In this document: in pieces, positions 16,453-25,522 of the stretch | How positions within the stretch are numbered: the first letter of the stretch is position 1 | Layout of the letters: each line of letters starts with the position of its first letter | NCBI GenBank assembly: GCA_017744515.1 | Contig: JAGIBF010000021.1 | Span: forward strand, 21,981 to 85,980 | From: Niastella sp. | Lineage (GTDB): Bacteria; Bacteroidota; Bacteroidia; Chitinophagales; Chitinophagaceae | DNA: 64,000 nt | Direction: 5' to 3' | The notes under the pieces: model-generated | Databases searched by the model: none | What the model saw: only the letters and a program-made list of their open reading frames with translations | What the model was told of the DNA's origin: nothing | Program-made: the position numbers and the translations under genes

Positions 16453-17802
16453 TTATTTGAGGAACTTTAGCCTGGTATCAATATTTTGCGCTGTCTTCCT
16501 GCCCTGTTTTGCACCTTCTTCGCATGAATAGCGATAATGAATGCCTCCATATAATCTTGAAATGGAGATCTCTTCCGCCATGGCGTCAAAAGAAGCATAG
16601 CGGCGTGAACCTAAATTTTCAGGTCCCTTGCCAATATCGGCCATCACACCTTCATAGGTAGCATTGGTAAGGGCAGTCTGGCTGCCATAAATACTGGTGA
16701 GCGCGTAGGCTACGCTATTGCTGAACACTGCGTGATTGGAAGGAAAATCAGGAAAACCGGGTGTTGCCAGAAAAGGCTGCCATACCGGATTTGCTCCCGG
16801 CGCAATGGTAGCACGGATAAACTGGAAAGGCCTTTCAGCCAAATGCGTATATTTTACTTTAAAGGAACCAGTAACAGCATCACACAAGGAGATACCGGTC
16901 TTTGCGTAGGTAAGCGCCGCTTTGTCCAATGCCGGTTTTAACTGTTCCATCAACTGCTTCAATATGGAAATATAATGCGCACCCGCAGGATAACCGGGAT
17001 TCGAATCATTATAATACTTTGCGATCAGCTTTTGCTCAGGCGTAAGGTTCTTCGACACCGTGTACACTTCATTCATCTGTGCATAATAAGGTGAAGCAGG
17101 ATTGGTGCTGTAAGTCAATGGCGGAGATGCCACATTATCCAAACTGCCGGGCACCAACAGCCGGTTGTATCCTCCGTAAGGATTTACCGGGGCGCCGGTT
17201 TCCGGTTGCCACATGCCGGGATAATAAGCAGGTAACTGATAGGCTGTTGTCGGCCAGTTGGCATTATCAGTCTGCGCCCACGCAAAGATCCTGTTGGCCA
17301 CTTCTGTTCCAAACGCAGCAGAGCGCTGGAAAACATCAGTGCCCGCTTCTGCCTGGAGTTTTGTATTCAATTCATTTTCGAGGCTGGCAACAGCCTGTTC
17401 ATTATAAGCAGCAGGCACAACACTGAAAAACTTTCGCGTCATAGCTGCCAACGCCGCATGCGCACAGGTGGGCCAATGATAAGGAAGCCCCGGGTCTGCA
17501 ACCGGCATTGCAGGCATGTCAGTAAGCTGTCCATACAACGACCGGTTGGCAGGCATCCCCGGCAATATTGATTCATACAAAGCGATCCCGCAATAAGCCA
17601 TATACCTGGCAGGATTAAATCCGAAAGGATTGCCGGATGGCCTGTTGAGCATAGAGGTTTGCACGCCCAGCCACTTTACCACCACATCAGCCGGATAGGT
17701 TTTAGCTTGCGGTATATCATGCTCATTTTTTTTCTTGCAGGCTACACCGGCCAGATAAAGCACGGCAATAAGCAGCAATACACGCCCTGTTCTATTACTC
17801 AT
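16453..17802 (-). CDS. PAP2/vanadium-haloperoxidase-like lipoprotein
   Basis: The 449-residue protein has an N-terminal signal with a Cys at about 22 (GVACKKK), consistent with a lipoprotein. The C-terminal half contains the PAP2/vanadium haloperoxidase triad: Lys and Arg-Pro in KVKYTHLAERP, the PSNH version of the PSGH motif and SRLYGGIHYRYS. These residues hold phosphate or vanadate. Members are bromo- or chloroperoxidases or acid phosphatases; which one cannot be decided here. Transcribed divergently from the LytS/LytTR pair across a 284-base gap that holds no further gene. Confidence 0.8.
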   Translation of the reverse strand: MSNRTGRVLLLIAVLYLAGVACKKKNEHDIPQAKTYPADVVVKWLGVQTSMLNRPSGNPFGFNPARYMAYCGIALYESILPGMPANRSLYGQLTDMPAMPVADPGLPYHWPTCAHAALAAMTRKFFSVVPAAYNEQAVASLENELNTKLQAEAGTDVFQRSAAFGTEVANRIFAWAQTDNANWPTTAYQLPAYYPGMWQPETGAPVNPYGGYNRLLVPGSLDNVASPPLTYSTNPASPYYAQMNEVYTVSKNLTPEQKLIAKYYNDSNPGYPAGAHYISILKQLMEQLKPALDKAALTYAKTGISLCDAVTGSFKVKYTHLAERPFQFIRATIAPGANPVWQPFLATPGFPDFPSNHAVFSNSVAYALTSIYGSQTALTNATYEGVMADIGKGPENLGSRRYASFDAMAEEISISRLYGGIHYRYSCEEGAKQGRKTAQNIDTRLKFLK

Positions 17803-18086
17803 AGTTGTAGTTGTTTAAGCGTTATACAATAAGTAAGGGATCGATAACAGCAGTAACAAAGGGCGGATGATTCCTGGTTAACCGGTAACGCAGCACCAAA
17901 ATAGCAATAGCTGCCACTTTTTATCCAGGCAATCGCTCAATGCATTTATTTTCAGAAATAAGACAGGCACCACAGATCAATACCCCCCGGAGAAAGGAAG
18001 CTGCCGTTTGTCGGAAATCCCTGCCTTTAGTCTATTTTCCGCTGTCTGCGGGATAATAGTCAGGCCGATTGCTTAATTTGTAGTAG

Positions 18087-19211
18087 TTGAAATCCATGAA
18101 CGCCTTCCTCTACAATGAGTTTATTTTTTCCTCCCGCTATCGTGTGTGGCGGCATATACTGTATTGGTCGTTTCACATTACAATATGGGCTGCATTTTGG
18201 GTCATCATGGGCGCACCAGGTTCCTATGCCCGCTATTTATTGAATATGACCATGTGGGTTCCGCTTTTTATATTGTTCAGTTATCCAATGGTATATATAG
18301 CCACCCCATACCTGCTGTTGAAAGGCAAAGTAATCCAGTTCTTACTTGCTATCCTCAGTTGGGGGGCGCTGGGCCTTTATATGGATGTGGCTTACAGGAG
18401 CTATGTATTAATACCTGCACAGGAAGCCATGGGATTAAAGAACATCATTCCGAGAGGGCCATTAGCCTTCTGTTACCTTTGCATGACCACTTCGGCAGCC
18501 AGCCCCATGATCATAAAGTTTTTCAAACTATGGTCTATTAAACAACGTGACTGGATACGCGCACAAGAGGAAAAAATAACAGCCGAACTGCAGTTGCTGA
18601 AAGCACAGGTACATCCGCATTTCCTGTTCAATACACTCAACAACATTTACTCTTTTTCGATGGAGGGCTCGCCGAAAACCCCGGGCCTTATCTTAAAACT
18701 GTCATCACTGCTCAGCTACATGCTCTACGACTGCAAAGCAGAAGAAGTACGACTGGAAAAGGAAATAGAGATCATGAAAAACTATATCGACCTGGAAAAA
18801 GAGCGCTATGGCAATAAGATCGAAATATCCTGGAGCGTGGAAGGTGATATAAAAGACAAGTTTATTGCGCCCCTGATCATGCTGCCCTTCCTGGAGAACG
18901 CTTTTAAACATGGTACTTCCGAACAAATAGAAAAACCCTGGCTGGGCGTGGATATTTCCGTAAAACACAATACTCTTCGATGCAAGATCGCCAACAGCAA
19001 GAACGAATACGTACCTTATAACAACAACGGCATCGGCATCAACAATGTAAAGAAGCGCCTGGAATTTATTTATGCCGGCAAGTACGAACTAAAGATCAAC
19101 GACGAGGGAAACTTCTTCGTGATCTCGATGCTGGTGAAATTAACAGGCGATAAAACCGATTATAATACCGTACCCGTTTTCCCGGTGACCCCACAAACCA
19201 TTTCTGCATGA
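18087..19211 (+). CDS. LytS/YehU-type sensor histidine kinase
   Basis: Four hydrophobic helices occupy about residues 22-145, followed by a short coiled segment and the His_kinase (PF06580) motif VHPHFLFNTLNNI at about 175-187, with His176/His178 as the phosphorylation region. A degenerate GHKL ATPase follows (LENAFKHG, then GIGINNVKKRLE). There is no periplasmic sensor domain, so it probably senses within the membrane. Its stop overlaps the response regulator start by four bases (ATGA), so the two form a two-component system. Confidence 0.9.
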   Translation: MKSMNAFLYNEFIFSSRYRVWRHILYWSFHITIWAAFWVIMGAPGSYARYLLNMTMWVPLFILFSYPMVYIATPYLLLKGKVIQFLLAILSWGALGLYMDVAYRSYVLIPAQEAMGLKNIIPRGPLAFCYLCMTTSAASPMIIKFFKLWSIKQRDWIRAQEEKITAELQLLKAQVHPHFLFNTLNNIYSFSMEGSPKTPGLILKLSSLLSYMLYDCKAEEVRLEKEIEIMKNYIDLEKERYGNKIEISWSVEGDIKDKFIAPLIMLPFLENAFKHGTSEQIEKPWLGVDISVKHNTLRCKIANSKNEYVPYNNNGIGINNVKKRLEFIYAGKYELKINDEGNFFVISMLVKLTGDKTDYNTVPVFPVTPQTISA

Positions 19212-19921
19212 AACTACGCTGCCTGCTGATAGATGATGAACCGCCAGCCCTGAAAGTGCTGACCAGTTATATCACTTCTATCAATGGGCTGGAAATTGCG
19301 GGGCAGTGCGGGAATGCTATCGAAGCCCTCGATGTGCTGAAACATAAAGCCGTAGATGTTATATTCCTCGATATAAAGATGCCCCGCATCATTGGCACCG
19401 AGTTTCTAAAAAACTTATCGCACCCGCCCAAAGTCATATTTGTTACCGCCTACAGAGAATATGCAGTCGACGGTTTCGAACTGGATGCTGTGGACTACCT
19501 GGTGAAACCTGTCTCGTTCGAACGCTTCTTCAAAGCCATCACCAGACTGAACCGGCTGATGGGACAGGAAACATCTATAACAAATACCAGCGAAGTGGCC
19601 ACTACTGCCGCATTCGTTTACCTGAAGGTAGACCGCGACATGAGAAAAGTCATTATCAATGATATCCTGTATATCGAAAGCTGGAAAGACTATGTAAAAG
19701 TCTTTTTTGTAAATGGTCAGCATCTACTGGCAAAACAATCCATCAGTGCCATGGAGAACCTGCTATCGGAACATAAATTTGTGCGTACCCACCGGTCATT
19801 TATGGTATCATTGGATAAGATATCAGGCTACAATGGTTTTGCCGTACAATTAGGAAAAACGGAAATACCCATTGGAAGATTGTATAAGCAGGCAGTCATG
19901 GAAAAATTACAGTCATATTGA
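19208..19921 (+). CDS. LytTR-family response regulator
   Basis: Receiver domain residues 1-120 with Asp55 (FLDIKMP) as phospho-acceptor, acidic Asp9/Asp10 and Lys about 103 in DYLVKPV. LytTR DNA-binding domain from about 135 to 237 (LYIESWKDYVKVFF, FVRTHRSFMVSLDKI). Partner of the LytS kinase translated just upstream. LytTR proteins bind paired direct repeats; the target genes are not evident. Confidence 0.92.
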   Translation: MKLRCLLIDDEPPALKVLTSYITSINGLEIAGQCGNAIEALDVLKHKAVDVIFLDIKMPRIIGTEFLKNLSHPPKVIFVTAYREYAVDGFELDAVDYLVKPVSFERFFKAITRLNRLMGQETSITNTSEVATTAAFVYLKVDRDMRKVIINDILYIESWKDYVKVFFVNGQHLLAKQSISAMENLLSEHKFVRTHRSFMVSLDKISGYNGFAVQLGKTEIPIGRLYKQAVMEKLQSY

Positions 19922-19958
19922 AAAGAACACTATAAACGAAAGAGGTTATAATAAAAGA

Positions 19959-19980
19959 GGGGCAGGTAAAAACCCGCCCC
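19959..19980 (-). terminator. Terminator of the minus-strand gene at 20022
   Basis: Stem GGGGCaGGT (19959-19967) with ACCcGCCCC (19972-19980). Read on the minus strand it is followed by TCTTTTATTA. It lies between convergent genes and may also stop the LytTR transcript. Confidence 0.65.
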
Positions 19981-20021
19981 GTATCACAAAGATTACTGCG
20001 TATAGAATAAAAATTATCAGG

Positions 20022-20453
20022 CTAACATATTTCGAACATCACCTTGTTGCCCGTTCCGGTAATGGCTGAGTGATCCTCATAAAACTTTACACCATCCTCT
20101 TCACATTGCAGGGTAAACAACAGCCGCGGACCACCCTGACCAGCCTGCTCCCATTTCACCGGCTCTGTTTCATATACAATACTGCGGATGGTATAATCAC
20201 TATTCATTGTACAATCCACCTGCTTCACCGCATTGGCAAAGCGCACCTCACGTCCATCGGGCAATTGGTAATGCAGGTAAATAGCTTCCTTATCAACAAT
20301 GATATTGGTGAGCACAGAAGCAGTATTGTCCAGCCGGCCATCAGGCCCTACCCGGAACTGTCTTTCACTGTGCAATTGTAATTGTCCTTGATGGTTGCCG
20401 GCACCATTGCCAAACAACAGGCAACCGATATAATCCACAATCTCTTTTTTCAT
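20022..20453 (-). CDS. Protein of unknown function
   Basis: A 143-residue protein without signal peptide or membrane segment; I recognise no family. It is predicted to be beta-rich (LHYQLPDGREVRFANAVKQVDC, PRLLFTLQCEEDGVKFYED). The reading frame is open further upstream to 20504, but those 17 codons come from the palindromic repeat copy B, so the ATG at 20453 is preferred. Transcribed in the same direction as the secreted protein gene at 20531, with repeat copy B in between. Confidence 0.55.
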   Translation of the reverse strand: MKKEIVDYIGCLLFGNGAGNHQGQLQLHSERQFRVGPDGRLDNTASVLTNIIVDKEAIYLHYQLPDGREVRFANAVKQVDCTMNSDYTIRSIVYETEPVKWEQAGQGGPRLLFTLQCEEDGVKFYEDHSAITGTGNKVMFEIC

Positions 20454-20468
20454 GTTGACTGAATTTAC

Positions 20469-20517
20469 TGTCACCCTGAGCCTGTCGAAGGGAGGCTTCG
20501 ACAAGCTCAGCCTGACA
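20469..20517. repeat. Dispersed palindromic repeat, copy B
   Basis: Nearly perfect palindrome: TGTCACCCTGAGCCTGTCGA with the right arm GCTTCGACAAGCTCAGCC and TGACA. It ends 13 bases from the stop codon of the minus-strand gene at 20531. Confidence 0.9.
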
Positions 20518-20530
20518 AAGGTTTATGTTG

Positions 20531-20959
20531 CTATTTCTCTTCGTATTTATTGATCAGCACCTTTATTTTCTTGCCATCAAGGCGTGCCATCTCCACGAGC
20601 AAATACAGTTTTCCGTCTTTGGCTTCCACCGTCATGGAGCCTTCATTCGTTTCACCCGTGTCAGGTTTTTGGAACAACACTTTGTACACCGCTTTGCCCT
20701 CTTTGTAAATCTCTTTCCAATCGCAGGTAGTTCCCTGAATAGTAGCCTTCAGGGCTTCCGGTTTGTCATTGGCGTTCACAGTAATGGTCTCTTTCGTAAA
20801 CACAATGGACAACACATCTGTTTTTGAATCCATAACATCACCCTCGGCACTGATCCTTTCCTGCTTATCGGAATGGTACACTACGTTTTTATCACATTGG
20901 GCAATGGCGGCCGATCCGGCCAGCAGGAGGACAAGGAAAGACAGGAACATCTTTTTCAT
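20531..20959 (-). CDS. Small secreted protein of unknown function
   Basis: A 142-residue protein with a clear signal peptide (MKKMFLSFLVLLLAGSAAIAQ) and a Cys just after the predicted cleavage site (QCDKN). The rest is beta-rich and polar with no known catalytic motif. Periplasmic or surface location is expected. No confident family assignment. Confidence 0.65.
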   Translation of the reverse strand: MKKMFLSFLVLLLAGSAAIAQCDKNVVYHSDKQERISAEGDVMDSKTDVLSIVFTKETITVNANDKPEALKATIQGTTCDWKEIYKEGKAVYKVLFQKPDTGETNEGSMTVEAKDGKLYLLVEMARLDGKKIKVLINKYEEK

Positions 20960-21193
20960 GGCTATACTTTTTGGTTAAAATGTAGTTGTTTTATCAGGGG
21001 ACCTGCGCCATTAACCGGCACTTGGACAACCCGTTCAGGCTGCAGGTTACAGTTATTTTAAAAAAATCCGGCATCATTTACACCAACCCGCCTCCATAGC
21101 TGACAGACAAGGTTTTTAACAGGTCAAAAAAAATCAGTGAACTACCTGCCCAGCCTATCGGGCAAAAACACCTGCTGCGTCATTTGTATGCAA

Positions 21194-22348
21194 CTATTTC
21201 GCAGCCAGCAACTGTTCTACAAACCGCTGCAGTTCCTCACCATGTAATTGCGCCGCAATGATCTTACCCTGCGGATCGATAATAAAGTTTTGAGGAATGG
21301 CCCTCACACCATACAGTTTCGGCACGCCACTCTCCCAACCTTTCAGATCGCTTACCTGCGGCCACGTCAGCTGGTCGTCCTTAATGGCCTTCAGCCAGGC
21401 TGCTTTACCTTCGGGCTTGTCCAACGACACACCGAGTATCACAAAATTTTTATCCCTGAAGCGGTCATAGAGTTTCACCAGGTTGGGATTGTCCTGCCGG
21501 CAGGGGCCACACCAGGAAGCCCAGAAATCGATCAGTACATACTTGCCTTTGAACTGAGACAGCGATACCGGTTGGCTTTTTACATCCTTCTCCGTAAAGT
21601 CTGGCGCAACTGCCCCCACTTTTACAAGGCGGATGTTATTCAGCATGCGCAGGAATGCCTGCCCGCCAGTTGTTTCCCGGACAGCCGGAGATAAAGTATT
21701 GAACAAAGGTTCCAGTTTAGCAGGATCGGGGAAGGCGCCAGGTATGTAATTTTCAAGTGCAAACAGACTGATATAACTGTCCGGATACCGGCGAATAAAA
21801 TCCATAGCGATCTGCTGACGCTGCATTCGCAAAGTATCCTGCAAACGGCTGAGACTATCGCTAAAGCCAGGCGTTTTCGCCTGCTCACGTGTCATTGCCC
21901 GGATCCGTATGGACATATCCAAATGACGATCATCTACCGGTTTCATCAATGCCTGGAGCGCCTGGTAATCCACATTCAGTGCCGACCCGCTTATAGAAGC
22001 CGTGGCTACAGAATCCTTACCGGTGATAAGAATCTGGCCTTTCTCTACAAACAACTGCACCATGTCTACTCCGTCCCTTCGATCCAGCTTTTGAATGCCA
22101 ACGCCTTTACGGTCGATTACCAACGTAGCGGAAAAAGGTTGGTCGGTCAAGCCTTTCAATTCGAATATCCCTTTTATGACCGGCGATGAATCGGCCCGGT
22201 GTCCGCCATCTTTCTTATAAGCCAGGTAAGCAATGGCCGGCGCATCAAGTCCTGTTATATTTCCTTTGATGGAATAAGCTCCTTCCTGCGCTACCAGCAA
22301 TGCAGGAGACAATAAGGCTGCCAGATTATATATTGCACGTTTGAACAT
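21194..22348 (-). CDS. Secreted TlpA/ResA-like thioredoxin with DUF4369 domain
   Basis: The 384-residue protein has a signal peptide, an N-terminal DUF4369 domain (YSIKGNITGLDAP, about 25-120), a helical linker and a C-terminal thioredoxin-fold domain (about 245-384) with the WCGPC active site (Cys280, Cys283) and the cis-Pro region RAIPQNFIID. This architecture is common in Bacteroidota periplasm for disulfide reduction. The small gene at 22365 ends 16 bases upstream and is probably in the same transcript. Confidence 0.9.
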   Translation of the reverse strand: MFKRAIYNLAALLSPALLVAQEGAYSIKGNITGLDAPAIAYLAYKKDGGHRADSSPVIKGIFELKGLTDQPFSATLVIDRKGVGIQKLDRRDGVDMVQLFVEKGQILITGKDSVATASISGSALNVDYQALQALMKPVDDRHLDMSIRIRAMTREQAKTPGFSDSLSRLQDTLRMQRQQIAMDFIRRYPDSYISLFALENYIPGAFPDPAKLEPLFNTLSPAVRETTGGQAFLRMLNNIRLVKVGAVAPDFTEKDVKSQPVSLSQFKGKYVLIDFWASWCGPCRQDNPNLVKLYDRFRDKNFVILGVSLDKPEGKAAWLKAIKDDQLTWPQVSDLKGWESGVPKLYGVRAIPQNFIIDPQGKIIAAQLHGEELQRFVEQLLAAK

Positions 22349-22364
22349 ATAAATGAATTGTAGA

Positions 22365-22583
22365 TTAAAAATCCAGTAACTCCAGCCTGTTCAATAGTCC
22401 CGACGACTCTACTACATCATCATACGCTGTCCCCGCCTCCGTATTCGTGGGAGCTGCTGCTTCCATCATTTCAATGGTAAAAATGGGATGCATAATCACT
22501 TCATCAGCAACGGCTCCCTTCGGCATACGGGAGATCAGCAACGTAGTTGCCAGCAACACGGCGACCGGTACCAGGAATCTCAT
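22365..22583 (-). CDS. Small membrane-anchored protein of unknown function
   Basis: A 72-residue product with one hydrophobic segment near the N-terminus (FLVPVAVLLATTLLI) and an acidic tail. It lies 16 bases upstream of the thioredoxin gene on the same strand. No homology recognised. The position and signal-like start argue that it is real, but a chance reading frame cannot be excluded. Confidence 0.45.
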   Translation of the reverse strand: MRFLVPVAVLLATTLLISRMPKGAVADEVIMHPIFTIEMMEAAAPTNTEAGTAYDDVVESSGLLNRLELLDF

Positions 22584-22607
22584 AACAAATACTTTATTGT
22601 TTTAAAC

Positions 22608-22695
22608 TATCACCCTGAGCTTATCACCCTGAGCTTGTCGAAGGGTGCTTTGTAAGATATCTTTTCAAACAGGCTTCGACAAGCTCAGCCTGACA
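22608..22695. repeat. Dispersed palindromic repeat, copy C (long-loop variant)
   Basis: The left arm is partly duplicated (two copies of ATCACCCTGAGCTT in tandem), the loop is about 30 bases, and the right arm is GCTTCGACAAGCTCAGCC followed by TGACA. The right end is three bases from the stop codon of the ABC permease gene. Confidence 0.85.
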
Positions 22696-22698
22696 ACA

Positions 22699-23469
22699 CT
22701 ACCCTCTTTCCTTACGCTTCACCGTATCCCAGAATGCCAGCAGGGTTATTCCCACAAACCATATCCAGGAATAGTTCAGGTGAACAAGCACTGCATTTCC
22801 TTTATTCAGGTTCTTAAAATACGTGAGCAATGTATAAGCATAGGGATAGTAAACAACATGTTTCCATTGAACGATCATGATCCCGGTGATCAGCAGGGCC
22901 AGCCCGATGCCTATAGGCGCTATAAAGTTCTTGAAGCGCAGGCTGATCCAGTATTGAATGGCAGTCATGGCCAGGACAGCAGTGTACATTTTACCGGTCA
23001 CGGTCAGCATATCCGTCCAGGGAACAGCCGTGTCGAAAAATTTATACGTGCCATGTATTGCATTCGCACCATACCCTGCCACCAGTATACTCAGGTTAAA
23101 TAACAGCAGGGCTGTCAATATCAACCCGTGAATGACCAGGAATTTAGAAAAGAAAATATCAGCATAGCTACGGGGAGAAGCATACACCTGCTTCCAGGTA
23201 TTGTTGCGGTATTCGATCTGCACTACAAGACTGGTCACCAATATTACATACATGGGCATTAAGAAGGCTGCCGTAGGCTGCCAGCAGGCCCTCATCAGCG
23301 TTTGCCATGCGTCATTCCCAAAATCCCTCACAAATTCTTTGGCATCGATGGTCATCATCAGCCACATTACAAGGGGAATAAATATCCCTGCTATCAATGT
23401 GATCCAGTAAGCGGCCGTTTTACGGCATTTCCACAATTCAGCTTTGGTATTGATAATAAAAGTAGCCAT
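22699..23469 (-). CDS. ABC-2 type transporter permease (bacitracin/lantibiotic-resistance type)
   Basis: The 256-residue membrane protein has six predicted helices and the layout of BcrB/MutE-type permeases; the QIEYRNNTWKQVYASPRSY motif after helix two is typical for this group. It is the last of the six co-directional genes starting at 27220, two bases after the ATPase gene. With that ATPase it likely forms a transporter acting on an envelope-active peptide or lipid; substrate unknown. Confidence 0.8.
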   Translation of the reverse strand: MATFIINTKAELWKCRKTAAYWITLIAGIFIPLVMWLMMTIDAKEFVRDFGNDAWQTLMRACWQPTAAFLMPMYVILVTSLVVQIEYRNNTWKQVYASPRSYADIFFSKFLVIHGLILTALLLFNLSILVAGYGANAIHGTYKFFDTAVPWTDMLTVTGKMYTAVLAMTAIQYWISLRFKNFIAPIGIGLALLITGIMIVQWKHVVYYPYAYTLLTYFKNLNKGNAVLVHLNYSWIWFVGITLLAFWDTVKRKERG

Positions 23470-23471
23470 AA

Positions 23472-24383
23472 CTATTCGGAGGTTATTTCGATGAATAAAT
23501 TTTCAAGATCGTTTTGTGTAAGCGCCATCTGGTATACTTCTACATCCTGCTGGATCAGCGTTCTGTTGAGCAGTGCCGTTTTTTCTTTGCTTTCAAAATC
23601 CACCAGCAGGCGTGAACCATTTATCTGCTTCACGGGGAAATGACCATTCAACACCCGTTGTGCTTTGGCAGTATCGTTCACTTCGATCTCGATGGCAGAC
23701 TGTTTTGATTTCAGTTGCTGCAGCTCCTGCAACGCTCCCTGAAATACCAGCTTACCTTTATTGATAATACCAACGTGCGTGGCCATCTTTTCCACTTCGG
23801 CCAGCATGTGGCTCGATACCATGATCGTCTTGCTATGCTCGCGGTTCAGCGATTTGATCAGCTCGCGCGTTTCAATGATACCACTTGGGTCAAGGCCATT
23901 GGTAGGCTCGTCCAGTATCAGCAGCTCAGGATCGTGCAGCAGGGCGATGGCGATCGACAGGCGTTGCTTCATGCCCAGTGAATAAGCTTTTACTTTTTTA
24001 CTGGCAGCATCTTTCAGTCGTACGATCTCCAATACTTCATCGACCCTCTTCTTAGGACATTGATACGAGAGACGGAAGATCTCCAGGTTTTCCCGGCCAC
24101 TCAGGTGCAGGTACAAAGAAGGCTGTTCGATAAGAGAACCCAGGCGACCAAGAATATCCAGGCGGTGGCCTGCGAGCTCTTTGCCAAACAGGGTGATAGA
24201 ACCTTCCTGCTTTTTCAGCAGGCCGAGTATCAGCCGGAGCGTAGTTGTTTTACCGGCTCCATTCGGGCCGAGAAAGCCATAGATACTACCGGCTGGTATC
24301 TGCAGGCTCAACTGATGAAGGATGGGTTGTCCGGACCGGAACAAAAAGTCCAGTCGACGGGTCTCGATAATATAGTTGCTCAT
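23472..24383 (-). CDS. ABC transporter ATP-binding protein (BcrA-like)
   Basis: Walker A GPNGAGKTTT (about residue 40), signature YSLGMKQRLSIA, Walker B LLILDEPTNGLD and a switch His in MVSSHML. The C-terminal extension of about 90 residues is typical of bacitracin-type ATPases. One base separates it from the DUF2807-like gene upstream, and two bases from its permease downstream, so all are one operon. Confidence 0.92.
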   Translation of the reverse strand: MSNYIIETRRLDFLFRSGQPILHQLSLQIPAGSIYGFLGPNGAGKTTTLRLILGLLKKQEGSITLFGKELAGHRLDILGRLGSLIEQPSLYLHLSGRENLEIFRLSYQCPKKRVDEVLEIVRLKDAASKKVKAYSLGMKQRLSIAIALLHDPELLILDEPTNGLDPSGIIETRELIKSLNREHSKTIMVSSHMLAEVEKMATHVGIINKGKLVFQGALQELQQLKSKQSAIEIEVNDTAKAQRVLNGHFPVKQINGSRLLVDFESKEKTALLNRTLIQQDVEVYQMALTQNDLENLFIEITSE

Positions 24384-24384
24384 T

Positions 24385-25113
24385 TTATTCTGTTGAAGTG
24401 ATGGTTGCTTTGCGGAGGTTTTTACCTTTTATAGATATATCAGAAGAACTGTCTACTTGTATGCTCAGTTTGCCAAATTCTACGTTATCTTCTTCGAGCC
24501 TGGATCCAATAAAGTATGCATCCAGCTCATTCACGTGAACACCTCTGCGAATCCGTAAAGCAGAGTTATTCCAGACGTTCACTTTCAACTTATCATAAAA
24601 AACAGGTTGATCTTCAGGACTGCCATTTTCAACGGCGAGTTCTGAATAGTTCAAGTATAAGTTGAAGGAAGGTGACAACTTGCCGGAATCGGTACCATTC
24701 CTGAGCGCCACTTCACTGTAAATAGCAGCGATACTATCCATCTTCGGCAGGAAAAGCACCACATGAGTCCAGGACCTGGTCACCGGCTGCCCATTCTCTT
24801 TTTTGGTAAGCTCAGGGTTGATGATATTCAATACTCCATCTTTTACTGTCCACTGTGCGCCGGGGCCATCTTTCCAGATTTCCATGCTTGCAGAGTCGGC
24901 TGGAATAATTAGCACATTACCCATACCTTCAATCCTTACTGATTTGAAAGGTTCCTTTATTTGATGCGCATTGCTCCAGGTATTATTGAGACCTTCTTTA
25001 GAAGTGATGATATTACCATTGGCAAATTTGACCCTTACGACTGCAAAAAGACTCGTAAATACCAGGATAGTGGTAAGCAGCAGGCCTAATAAAATTTTAT
25101 TACTCTTTCTCAT
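24385..25113 (-). CDS. Membrane-anchored DUF2807-like (head GIN-type) protein
   Basis: One N-terminal helix (about 8-28) followed by a repetitive beta-rich domain (SVRIEGMGNVLIIPADSASMEIWKD, LKVNVWNNSALRI). The pattern fits the DUF2807 family, often beside GntR or ABC operons in Bacteroidota. Predicted to sit outside the cytoplasmic membrane as the single helix is N-terminal. Role in the operon unknown; it could sense envelope state. Nine bases after the GntR stop. Confidence 0.6.
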   Translation of the reverse strand: MRKSNKILLGLLLTTILVFTSLFAVVRVKFANGNIITSKEGLNNTWSNAHQIKEPFKSVRIEGMGNVLIIPADSASMEIWKDGPGAQWTVKDGVLNIINPELTKKENGQPVTRSWTHVVLFLPKMDSIAAIYSEVALRNGTDSGKLSPSFNLYLNYSELAVENGSPEDQPVFYDKLKVNVWNNSALRIRRGVHVNELDAYFIGSRLEEDNVEFGKLSIQVDSSSDISIKGKNLRKATITSTE

Positions 25114-25122
25114 GTCACTGAG

Positions 25123-25503
25123 TTATGCAGGGTTAGCGAAATGTTGTTGTTTGTACTTTTCATACCAGGGTTTCAGATCGTCCGGCGTCATGCCCAGCAG
25201 GTACATATTGCGGAAGACCTGTGGCAGATCCTTTTCCGTAAATTCAACCTTACGGTATTTGACAGCCTGCTGCACGGCGCCGGGAGATACAAAGTAGCCG
25301 ATGCCCCGCTGGTTGTAAATGATCTCCTGTTGTTGCAGGAACTCGAACGTGCGCATTACGGTATTAGGATTTACTTCCAGTTGCACGGCCAGCTCCCGTA
25401 CAGAAGGCACCCTTTCCTCCGGCTTCCACTCCTGCAGCAATATCTTCTCGCAGACGTAATCGGCGATCTGTAAGTATATAGCTTGCGATTCTCTGAATTG
25501 CAT
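25123..25503 (-). CDS. GntR-family regulator of the YtrA subfamily
   Basis: A 126-residue protein with a winged helix (about 10-75: IYLQIADYVCEKILLQ, RVPSVRELAVQLEVNPNTVMRTFEFLQQQ) and only a short helical tail, the YtrA arrangement. YtrA-like repressors control ABC transporter operons, often responding to cell-wall antibiotics. It is the third gene of the operon that starts at 27220 and is probably autoregulated at the palindrome 27234-27255. Confidence 0.85.
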   Translation of the reverse strand: MQFRESQAIYLQIADYVCEKILLQEWKPEERVPSVRELAVQLEVNPNTVMRTFEFLQQQEIIYNQRGIGYFVSPGAVQQAVKYRKVEFTEKDLPQVFRNMYLLGMTPDDLKPWYEKYKQQHFANPA

Positions 25504-25522
25504 AATAATTTGTTTACGTAGG

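Noticed and set aside
20454-20504. N-terminal extension of the gene at 20022
   Set aside because: The extra residues are encoded by the palindromic repeat and are not likely to be protein.
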